Shown here piece by piece: positions 6,461-12,487 of a DNA stretch of 14,827 nucleotides; the stretch's first letter is position 1, and the number at the start of each line of letters is the position of its first letter. Source of the DNA: Flavonifractor avistercoris (GTDB taxonomy: Bacteria; Bacillota; Clostridia; Oscillospirales; Oscillospiraceae); NCBI GenBank assembly GCA_019119085.1, contig DWXT01000066.1:1-14827 (forward strand), written 5' to 3'. Made by a program: the position numbers and the translations under genes. Under the pieces are notes generated by a model, which ran no database searches, was not told where the DNA came from, and saw only the letters and a list, made by a program, of their open reading frames with translations.

Positions 6461-7360
6461 TTAAATCAGGCCGGCGGCCGCCATGGTGCGGCGGAAGCCC
6501 TCCCTGGCCGCCCCCTCCGGGGTGGGGAGGCTGGGCAGATAGGGCTCGCCCACGTCCCGGCCCCGCAGGTTGGCCATGTCCTTGGCCGCCACAGGGAAGC
6601 TGGCCGCGTCCATGGACAGGCGCACCGGGTTGAGCTTGAACTGGGCCTCCAGGCTGCCCTTGAGATCCCCGGCCGCGAACTTGTTGTACACGTCGGTGAT
6701 CAGCTCGGGCATGAAGTTGGCCGCGGTGCACACGCCGCCCACGGCGCCGTGGCACAGGCTGGCATAGAGCAGGGTATCCTTGCCGCCGAACACCTTGAAG
6801 TCCACGTCCCGGGTGCGGCGGATGAACTCGGAGGTGAGGGTGATGTCGCCGCTGGTGTCCTTCATGCCCACGATGTTGTCCACCGTGTGGGCCAGCTCAT
6901 CCACCAGGTCGGCGGTGAGGGTGTACCCCACCCGGCCGGGGTTGTTGTAGAGCAGCATGGGCACGCCGGGCACGCTCTCGGCGATGGTCTTGAAGTGGCG
7001 CAGCAGCTCGGCATAGGTGGGCTTGAGGAACATGGGCTGGAGCACGCTGATGCCCGCGGCCCCGTTGGCCGCCGCCATTTGGGCCAGGCGGCAGCACTTC
7101 TTGGTGCTGATGGCGCCGATGCCGAAGTAGACGGGGACGCGGCCCGCGGCCTGATCCACCATGAGCTTCAGGCCCCGCTCCATCTCGTCCTCCTCCACCA
7201 TGTAGAACTCGCCGTTGCTGCCGAAGGCCAGGATGCCGGACACGCCGCCGTCGATGACGTAGTCCACCTGGGCGCGGAGCCTGGCCTCGTCGATGCGCTC
7301 ATCGGCGTCAATGGGGGTGAGTATGGGCACCACAACGCCCTTGATAAAATCTGTATTCAT
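6461..7360 (-). CDS. DHDPS/DapA-family lyase, probable 5-keto-4-deoxyglucarate aldolase
   Basis: A 299-residue TIM-barrel enzyme of the dihydrodipicolinate synthase/N-acetylneuraminate lyase family. Seen in the sequence: GSNGEF (47-52) at the substrate carboxylate-binding loop, the catalytic Tyr138 in YNNPGRVG, and the Schiff-base Lys167 in GMKDTSGD. These show a class I pyruvate-type lyase, not the metal-dependent GarL aldolase. The family includes DapA, NanA, KDG aldolase, hydroxyoxoglutarate aldolase and 5-keto-4-deoxyglucarate dehydratase, and the sequence alone does not choose between them. Its position between GarR and glycerate kinase in a GarD operon implies cleavage of 5-keto-4-deoxyglucarate to pyruvate and tartronate semialdehyde. 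A dehydratase producing 2-oxoglutarate semialdehyde would leave GarR without a substrate. A biosynthetic DapA role is unlikely given the context. Start ATG at 7360 with AGAGGTGA 7 nt upstream. Confidence 0.9.
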   Translation of the reverse strand: MNTDFIKGVVVPILTPIDADERIDEARLRAQVDYVIDGGVSGILAFGSNGEFYMVEEDEMERGLKLMVDQAAGRVPVYFGIGAISTKKCCRLAQMAAANGAAGISVLQPMFLKPTYAELLRHFKTIAESVPGVPMLLYNNPGRVGYTLTADLVDELAHTVDNIVGMKDTSGDITLTSEFIRRTRDVDFKVFGGKDTLLYASLCHGAVGGVCTAANFMPELITDVYNKFAAGDLKGSLEAQFKLNPVRLSMDAASFPVAAKDMANLRGRDVGEPYLPSLPTPEGAAREGFRRTMAAAGLI

Positions 7361-7387
7361 GGCAAAGTCACCTCTTGTCAGCGGGCC

Positions 7388-8266
7388 TCACAGGGACTCG
7401 ATGCCGGTGAGCTTCTTGTAGTACTTGATGATGGAGCTGTGGTCGTCCTGGCCGCAGCCGTTGTTGTGCAGCCACTGGAAGATCTCCTGCACCGCGGCGG
7501 TCATGGGCAGGGGGGAGCCCACGGTGTGGGCGCAGTCCAGGGCGTTGTTCAGATCCTTGATGTGCAGGTCGATCTTGAAGCCGGGCTTGTCGTTGCCCTC
7601 GATCATCATGGGGGCCTTGGCGTTCATGACGGTGGAGCCGGCCAGGCCGCCCTTGATGGCCTGGAAGACCAGCTCGGGCTCCACGCCCGCCATCTTGGCC
7701 AGGGTCAGGGCCTCGGACAGGGCCTGGATGTTGCAGGCCACGATGATCTGGTTGGCAAGCTTGGTGGTGTTGCCGGCGCCCACGTCGCCGCAGCGCACCA
7801 CGGAGGCGCCCATGGCGCCCAGCAGATCCTTGTACTTGTCAAAGACCTCCTGCTTGCCGCCCACCATGAAGGACAGGGTGCCGTCGATGGCCTTGGGCTC
7901 GCCGCCGGACACGGGGGCGTCCAGCATCTCGATGCCCTTCTTGGCCAGCTCGGCGGCGATCTCCTTGGAGGCCACGGGGTTGATGGAGCTCATGTCGATG
8001 AACACGCTGCCGGGCTTCATGTGGGCGGCCACGCCGTCCTCGCCCAGCATGACGGCCTTCACCTGGGGGCTGTTGGGCACCATGGTGAGCACCACGTCGC
8101 AGGTCTCGCCAATCTCCGCGTTGGTGGCGGCCTTGGCGCCGGCGGCCACCACCTCGTCCACGGCGGCCTTGTTCAGATCGCTGACAGTCAGATCATAGCC
8201 CGCCTTGAGCAGGTTCTTCGCCATGGGCTTGCCCATGATGCCAAGGCCGATGAGTCCGATTTTCAT
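7388..8266 (-). CDS. garR: Tartronate semialdehyde reductase (2-hydroxy-3-oxopropionate reductase)
   Basis: NAD(P)H-dependent reduction of tartronate semialdehyde to D-glycerate, a cytoplasmic step of galactarate/glucarate breakdown. The protein has 292 residues, as in E. coli GarR. The beta-hydroxyacid dehydrogenase signatures are all present: dinucleotide-binding GLGIMGKPM (7-15), substrate-binding DAPVSGGEPKA (116-126), and GAGNTTKLANQ (163-173) with the catalytic Lys169. The C-terminal helical domain ends with KDLNNALDCA and a normal tail. The start has a textbook AAGGAGG seven bases upstream. The 64-nt gap before it is AT-rich and holds a possible extended -10 promoter (8285-8320), so this gene and those after it may be transcribed on their own. 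Other family members act on 3-hydroxyisobutyrate or succinic semialdehyde, but GarD and glycerate kinase in the same operon make the GarR assignment strong. Confidence 0.94.
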   Translation of the reverse strand: MKIGLIGLGIMGKPMAKNLLKAGYDLTVSDLNKAAVDEVVAAGAKAATNAEIGETCDVVLTMVPNSPQVKAVMLGEDGVAAHMKPGSVFIDMSSINPVASKEIAAELAKKGIEMLDAPVSGGEPKAIDGTLSFMVGGKQEVFDKYKDLLGAMGASVVRCGDVGAGNTTKLANQIIVACNIQALSEALTLAKMAGVEPELVFQAIKGGLAGSTVMNAKAPMMIEGNDKPGFKIDLHIKDLNNALDCAHTVGSPLPMTAAVQEIFQWLHNNGCGQDDHSSIIKYYKKLTGIESL

Positions 8267-8284
8267 AAGAAATTCCTCCTTAAC

Positions 8285-8320
8285 AGTATACCATAAAAAG
8301 TTTGATTGGGACTATCCAAA
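8285..8320 (-). promoter_or_regulatory. Possible internal promoter with nested dyad upstream of garR
   Basis: On the minus strand TGGTATACT (-10 hexamer TATACT at 8285-8290) is an extended -10 element, but no recognisable -35 lies 16-18 bp upstream. In that place sits a nested dyad: TTTG/CAAA (8301-8304, 8317-8320) and TTGG/CCAA (8306-8309, 8316-8319). This is the type of AT-rich dyad that a LysR-type activator might use. The start would fall near 8278, leaving a very short leader ahead of the strong AAGGAGG. The evidence is composition and pattern only. Confidence 0.35.
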
Positions 8321-8330
8321 CGTTCCCGCG

Positions 8331-8693
8331 TCAGGCGCGGGGCACGTTTTTGGTGACGATTACGTCGGCGCCCAGGCCGCACACGTCGGCCAGAACCACC
8401 TGGCCGATGGAGACGGGGGCCTGGAGCCGGACGGCATTGACGGCCTCCATCACCCGGAAGATGTCCTTCTTGGGGATGGGGCGGTTGAGGCGCACGCTGA
8501 CCAGGGGCAGCTCGCCCCCGTCCACGGGGACGCTGGTGGCAATGGTGCGCCGGGGGTCGGTGAGCTCCTGGCGGACGTAGTCCTCCCCCTTGGGGCAGGC
8601 GGCCCCGGTGATGGCGCCCACCCGGGCGCCCTCGTATTCGGCGGTGATCTCACAGCCGTTGGGGCAGACGATGCAGGTAAAGGTTCGTGTCAC
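8331..8693 (-). CDS. DUF1667 protein, small partner of GlpA/GlpB-like oxidoreductases
   Basis: A 120-residue protein of the DUF1667 family. It is usually encoded right after GlpA/GlpB-like flavoproteins, as here. Near the N-terminus it has Cys7, Cys10, Cys14 (CIVCPNGC) and Cys33 (CPKG), a spacing that could hold an iron-sulfur cluster; this fits a small electron-transfer subunit but is inference. The start codon is GTG at 8693, which overlaps the stop of the preceding flavoprotein gene (GTGA), with GGAGGTGAG upstream; this 4-base overlap shows translational coupling. The C-terminal part (PLVSVRLNRPIPKKDIFRVM) is the conserved family region. Biochemical activity of the family is not established to my knowledge. 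Confidence 0.92.
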   Translation of the reverse strand: MTRTFTCIVCPNGCEITAEYEGARVGAITGAACPKGEDYVRQELTDPRRTIATSVPVDGGELPLVSVRLNRPIPKKDIFRVMEAVNAVRLQAPVSIGQVVLADVCGLGADVIVTKNVPRA

Positions 8694-9928
8694 GATACGC
8701 TCACCTCCAGATCGCCGGACGTGCCCAGCCGCTCCGCCTTGACGGACAGCTGGAGCATCTCGGCGGGCAGGGCCTTGGGCAGCACCCGCCGCAGCACCTC
8801 CCGGCCGTTCTGGCGCACCGTCAGGGTGGCCTTTTTCAGCGGCCGGCTCACCCGCAGGGAGAGGGTGAAGTCCCGGGTGCCGCTGATGCGCTGGGGCAGC
8901 ACGTGGCCCACGTTGTCCCCGGCGCGCACCGCCAGGGGGCAGGGGGGCAGGGCACCCTTGCGCAGGTACTCCGCCGCCGCGTCGGCCAGGGCCTCCGCCT
9001 CCAGGGAGACGAAGTCCACCAGATCGTGGACATGGAGCACGTTGCCCGCGGCGAACACGCCGGGTATGCTGGTCTGGTAGTGCTCATCCACAAAGGCGCC
9101 CCTGGTGCGGCCGTCCACCGCCAGGCCGGAGCCGTTGGCGATGTCCCCGGCGGGGATCAGGCCCACCGAGAGGATCAGGGTGTCGCAGTCCACCCGCTCC
9201 TCCGTGCCGGGGATGGGGCGGAAGCGCTCATCCACCCGGGAGATGGTGACCCCCTCCAGCCGCGCCCGGCCGTGGATGTCGGTGACGGTGTGGCTGAGAT
9301 GCAGGGGGATGCTGTAGTCGTTGAGGCACTGCTCGATGTTGCGGGGCAGGCCGCTGGGGTAGGGCTGCACCTCGTACACGCCCTTGACATGGGCCCCCTC
9401 CAGGGTGAGGCGGCGGGCCATGATCATGCCGATGTCGCCGCTGCCCAGGATGACCACCTCCCGGCCCACCATCCGGTTGCGCAGGTTGATGTACTCCTGG
9501 GCCACGCCGGCAGTCCAGATGCCCGCCGGCCGGCTGCCCGGGATGGCAAGGGCCCCCCGGGTGCGCTCCCGGCAGCCCATGGTGAGGAGCACCGCGTCCC
9601 CCCGGATGTGCCGCAGGCCCGCGGGGCCGGAGGCGGTGACCGTCCGGTCTGCGTCCAGCCTGAGGACGGTGGTGTCGGTGAGGCAGGGGATGCCCAGGCG
9701 CCGGGCCCCGTCCACGAACCGCTGGGCGTACTCGGGGCCGGACAGGCTCTCGCCGAAGCGGGTGAGGCCGAAGCCGTCGTGGATGCACTGGCGGAGGATG
9801 CCGCCGGTCTGGCCCTCCCGCTCCAGCACCACCACGTCCTCCACGCCCTTCTCCCGCAGGCGGATGGCCGCCGCCAGGCCGGCGGGGCCGCCGCCGATGA
9901 TCACGGCCTGATGGTGTTCCAGGTTCAT
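8690..9928 (-). CDS. NAD(P)/FAD-dependent oxidoreductase, GlpB-partner type
   Basis: A 412-residue flavoprotein. The N-terminal FAD-binding Rossmann motif is IGGGPAGLAAAI (11-22), with acidic residue Glu36 (VVLE) for the ribose. A second nucleotide-binding motif, ILGSGDIGMIMARR (160-173), would bind NAD(P)H, and GVFAAGN (290-296) is the conserved FAD-contact near the C-terminal end of the disulfide-reductase-like fold. The redox CxxC pair of classical pyridine nucleotide-disulfide reductases is absent. About 80 C-terminal residues form an extra domain. The ATG at 9928 overlaps the preceding TGA (ATGA) and has GGGAGG upstream, so the longer upstream frame is rejected. Together with its two neighbours it probably forms a soluble or membrane-associated dehydrogenase that moves electrons between a hydroxy acid and NAD or another carrier. 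The substrate is unknown. Confidence 0.92.
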   Translation of the reverse strand: MNLEHHQAVIIGGGPAGLAAAIRLREKGVEDVVVLEREGQTGGILRQCIHDGFGLTRFGESLSGPEYAQRFVDGARRLGIPCLTDTTVLRLDADRTVTASGPAGLRHIRGDAVLLTMGCRERTRGALAIPGSRPAGIWTAGVAQEYINLRNRMVGREVVILGSGDIGMIMARRLTLEGAHVKGVYEVQPYPSGLPRNIEQCLNDYSIPLHLSHTVTDIHGRARLEGVTISRVDERFRPIPGTEERVDCDTLILSVGLIPAGDIANGSGLAVDGRTRGAFVDEHYQTSIPGVFAAGNVLHVHDLVDFVSLEAEALADAAAEYLRKGALPPCPLAVRAGDNVGHVLPQRISGTRDFTLSLRVSRPLKKATLTVRQNGREVLRRVLPKALPAEMLQLSVKAERLGTSGDLEVSVS

Positions 9929-11394
9929 GCCTCGCCGCCTCCCTTCACGCTTCCGGTGAACATCCAGGAGCCGGCGGGCCCCAGCTCGATGTCCCGGCAG
10001 TCCAGCCCCAGCTCCTGCTGGAGGGCCTCGGTGATGCGGGTCTCGCAGTAGCCCCCCTGGCACCGGCCCATGGTGGCCCGGGTGCGCACCTTCACGCCGT
10101 TGACGGTGTGGACGCCCAGGGGGTTGTGGATGGCCTGGAGAATTTCGGCTTTTGTCACCTGCTCGCAGCGGCAGAAGATCTCGCCGTAGTCGGGGTTGGC
10201 CGCGATGGCGGCCTCCCGCTCCCCGTCGCTCATGTCGATGAAGCGGCGGATGCCCTTCCGTCTGGGGTCGAAGCCGGGGTTGGGAACCAGCTCCTCCTTA
10301 GCCCTGATCAGGGCCACGGCCCGGCGGGCCAGGGGCAGGGCGCTGGTGAGGCCGGGGGACTCGATGCCCACCAGGTTCACCACGCCGGGGGCCTCGTCCC
10401 GGGTCTCCAGCACGAAGTCCAGCACCGCCCCGGTGGCCGGGTCGACCCGCTTGGGCCGGATGCCGGCGAAGTTGCGGATGAAATAGCTTTTGTCCATATG
10501 CTGGAACATGCGGGAGCCGCTCTCGATCAGGCCGTCCATGGCGGCCTGGGTGGACTCGTAGTCCTGGCCGTCCCGGGCCAGCTGGCTGTCCGGGCCGATG
10601 AGCACGTTGCCGTCCACCGTGGGGGTGGCGTGGGTGTCGAAGGTGTTGTCCGGGTTGGGGGCGGGGTAGACGGGGATTCTGGCAAACTGCCCGGCCAGCT
10701 TATCCAGCACGAAGTACTCGCCCTTCACGGGCTTGATCACATAGCCGGGGATGCCCAGCCGGGCGCTGACCTCGGCGGAGTGAAGCCCCGCGCTGTTGAC
10801 CACCCACCGGGTACGGAAGTCCCCCTTCTCCGTGCGGAGCAGGTGGGTGCCGTCCGGCTGGCGCTCCTCCCCGAGGAAGGCGCAGTTGAGGAAATAGTCC
10901 ACGCCGTTGCGCACGGCGTTCTCCGCCAGGGCGATGGTGTAGGCAAAGGGGTCCAGAATGCCGCTGGCGGGGCACCACATGGCGAAGTTTCCGCCGGCGC
11001 TGGGCTCCAGCTCGTCCATCCGCTTGCGGTCGATGAGCTCCAGGCCCTTCACGCCGTTGGCCTCGCCCCGGGCCATGAAGTGCTCCAGCCGCTGCCGGTG
11101 CTCGTCGGTGAAGCCCACGATGAGCTTGCCGGTGCGCTTAAAGGGCACGTCCAGCTCCTGGGCCACGGCGTCGAACTCCTGGTTGCCCTCCACGGCGCAG
11201 ATGGCCTTGAGGGAACCGGTCTTGTAGAGAAAGCCGGCGTGGAGCATGCCGGTGTTGCGGCCGCTGGTCTGGGTGCATACGTCGCTCTCCTTCTCCAGCA
11301 CCGCGATGCGCAGCCGCCAGCGGGACAGCTCCCGGGCGATGGCGCTGCCCACCACGCCGCCGCCGATGACGACCACGTCGTAGGACTGCTGCAT
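9925..11394 (-). CDS. GlpA/LhgO-like FAD-dependent dehydrogenase with C-terminal BFD [2Fe-2S] domain
   Basis: A 489-residue member of the D-amino-acid-oxidase-like (DAO) FAD superfamily. Residues 1-380 hold the flavin domain: VVIGGGVVGSAIARELS (8-24), Glu34 for the FAD ribose, and TSGRNTGMLHAGFLY (43-57), which resembles L-2-hydroxyglutarate oxidase and GlpA. The C-terminal 100 residues form a BFD-like domain with Cys408, Cys410, Cys445 and Cys450 (CxC-x34-C-x4-C), the known spacing for a [2Fe-2S] cluster. Such proteins oxidise glycerol 3-phosphate or 2-hydroxy acids. The sugar-acid operon and lack of glycerol kinase favour a hydroxy-acid substrate here; that is inference. I chose the ATG at 11394 with AAAGGA upstream; the frame is open further up to 11562, but that stretch crosses a structured intergenic repeat and has no protein-like sequence. 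Confidence 0.93.
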   Translation of the reverse strand: MQQSYDVVVIGGGVVGSAIARELSRWRLRIAVLEKESDVCTQTSGRNTGMLHAGFLYKTGSLKAICAVEGNQEFDAVAQELDVPFKRTGKLIVGFTDEHRQRLEHFMARGEANGVKGLELIDRKRMDELEPSAGGNFAMWCPASGILDPFAYTIALAENAVRNGVDYFLNCAFLGEERQPDGTHLLRTEKGDFRTRWVVNSAGLHSAEVSARLGIPGYVIKPVKGEYFVLDKLAGQFARIPVYPAPNPDNTFDTHATPTVDGNVLIGPDSQLARDGQDYESTQAAMDGLIESGSRMFQHMDKSYFIRNFAGIRPKRVDPATGAVLDFVLETRDEAPGVVNLVGIESPGLTSALPLARRAVALIRAKEELVPNPGFDPRRKGIRRFIDMSDGEREAAIAANPDYGEIFCRCEQVTKAEILQAIHNPLGVHTVNGVKVRTRATMGRCQGGYCETRITEALQQELGLDCRDIELGPAGSWMFTGSVKGGGEA

Positions 11395-11414
11395 AGGCTC
11401 TCGTCCTTTCTTCC

Positions 11415-11579
11415 TAGGGCTTGTTTGAAACTTGGCGATGTGCCCAGCGGCGAGGGGTTTTGCGCCGCTGGCAAGCAATTTTTCCGCAGGAATCCCGGCG
11501 GATTTCAAGGAAAAATTGCGCCGTCCAGGGGAAAAAGACCCGTCGGTCGGGCATGTTGACATGTCTCAGACAAGCCCTA
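11415..11579. repeat. Structured intergenic element with 17-bp terminal inverted repeats (MITE-like)
   Basis: The ends, 11415-11431 (TAGGGCTTGTTTGAAAC) and 11563-11579, are inverted repeats matching at 15 of 17 positions, and both outer ends are TA. Inside lie further inverted repeats: CCAGCGGCG/CGCCGCTGG (11444-11452 and 11462-11470), an 11-bp pair GCAATTTTTCC/GGAAAAATTGC (11475-11485 and 11509-11519) enclosing AATCC/GGATT, and CATG-TTGA-CATG (11552-11563). The element fills nearly all of the 182-nt gap between the AEC carrier and the GlpA-like gene; its right end contributes the TAG stop of the carrier gene. I see no coding sequence and no second copy in the window. If TA is the duplicated target, the mobile unit would be 11417-11577. 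Its identity as a mobile element is inferred from structure only. Confidence 0.65.
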
Positions 11580-12485
11580 AAGGAACAGGGTCAGTATGGG
11601 GACGGTGACCAGGCTGGTCAGCGTCGAGATGAACACGCACTTGGAGGCGAACTGGGCGTCCGCCCCGTACTTCTGGGCCAGGATGGCGGTGGTGGAGCCG
11701 ATGGGCATGCCGGTGAGGGCCACGCTCACCCCGATGGTGAGGGGATCCACCTGCAGCAGCTTCAGGGCCGCCAGGCAGATGCCGGGCAGCAGGAACTGCC
11801 GCACCGCCACCAGGTAGAAGCTCTTGGGATCGAATACGGTCTTGAGGGGCACGTCGGCCAGGATGGCCCCCACCAGAGCCATGGCCATGGGGGAGGTGCA
11901 GGCCCCCAGATTGTCCACCGCCGTGTCCACAAAGTGGGGGAGGGGGAGCTGGAGCACCATGCGCACCAGGCCCACCTCCACGGCGATGATGCCGGGGTTG
12001 AGCAGCACCTTCTTAACGGCCTGTTTGGCGTCGGCCCTGGTGAACAGGGAGATGCCGGCGCTCCACATGAGGATGCGGGTGGGGATGATGAACAGGGAGC
12101 CCAGAAAGAGCCCCTCGTCCCCGTAAGTCCCGCTGACCACCGGCAGGCCGGCGAAGCCGGAGTTGCTCACCAGGGTGCCGTACTGGAGGATGCTCTTCTC
12201 CTCATAGGGGAAGCGGTTGTAGAGCACCTTGCCCAGCAGCAGGGCCACGCCGGCCATGCACACCGCGATGAGCAGGGCCACGGCCCCCTGCCTGAGGGCC
12301 TCCAGGCTGAAGGCCATGTGGAAGGACTCGAAGATCATGCAGGGCAGGGTGACGAACACCACGAAGTCGGTGAGCTTATCCCGGGCCGCGTCGTTGAAGA
12401 TGCCTGCCTTGCGGCATCCGAAGCCCACCGCCATGTAGATGAACAGCACCGTCTGCACGTCCGCCATTTTGAAAAAGCTGTCCAT
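11577..12485 (-). CDS. AEC (auxin efflux carrier) family transporter, probable carboxylate carrier
   Basis: An integral membrane carrier of 302 residues with about ten hydrophobic segments in two halves, as usual for the AEC family (300-320 residues). Recognisable family patches are TLVSNSGFAGLPVVSGTYG in the first half, NLGACTSPMAMALVGAILAD in the middle, and TGMPIGSTTAILAQKYGADA near the C-terminus. Bacterial relatives such as malate permeases move di- or hydroxycarboxylates, which fits its place between a racemase-like gene and hydroxy-acid oxidoreductase genes. Direction and substrate cannot be read from the sequence. The start is the ATG at 12485, only 2 nt after the stop of the upstream gene, with GAGG about 10 nt before it; a longer open frame to 12695 is a shadow inside the upstream gene. 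Its stop codon lies within the terminal repeat of the adjacent structured element. Confidence 0.92.
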   Translation of the reverse strand: MDSFFKMADVQTVLFIYMAVGFGCRKAGIFNDAARDKLTDFVVFVTLPCMIFESFHMAFSLEALRQGAVALLIAVCMAGVALLLGKVLYNRFPYEEKSILQYGTLVSNSGFAGLPVVSGTYGDEGLFLGSLFIIPTRILMWSAGISLFTRADAKQAVKKVLLNPGIIAVEVGLVRMVLQLPLPHFVDTAVDNLGACTSPMAMALVGAILADVPLKTVFDPKSFYLVAVRQFLLPGICLAALKLLQVDPLTIGVSVALTGMPIGSTTAILAQKYGADAQFASKCVFISTLTSLVTVPILTLFL

Positions 12486-12487
12486 GC

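Noticed and set aside
6461..7360. Naming the DHDPS-family gene dapA (lysine biosynthesis).
   Set aside because: No lysine or diaminopimelate genes are nearby; the operon is catabolic for sugar acids.
5852..8296. Very long open frame on the plus strand (814 codons), with similar long plus-strand frames at 3031-4218, 4176-5363, 5110-6633, 8687-10051, 10108-11559 and 11421-12593.
   Set aside because: Each is antisense to a well-conserved minus-strand gene; the translations are Gly/Ala/His/Gln-rich with no domain, and such frames are expected opposite GC-rich genes because stop codons are rare there.
11555..11560. Plus-strand TTGACA resembling a -35 box.
   Set aside because: No -10 hexamer at 16-18 bp and no plus-strand gene downstream.
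11395..11562. N-terminal extension of the GlpA-like protein by 56 codons.
   Set aside because: It runs through the inverted-repeat element, has no protein-like pattern, and the FAD motif sits at the proper distance from the ATG at 11394, which has its own ribosome binding site.
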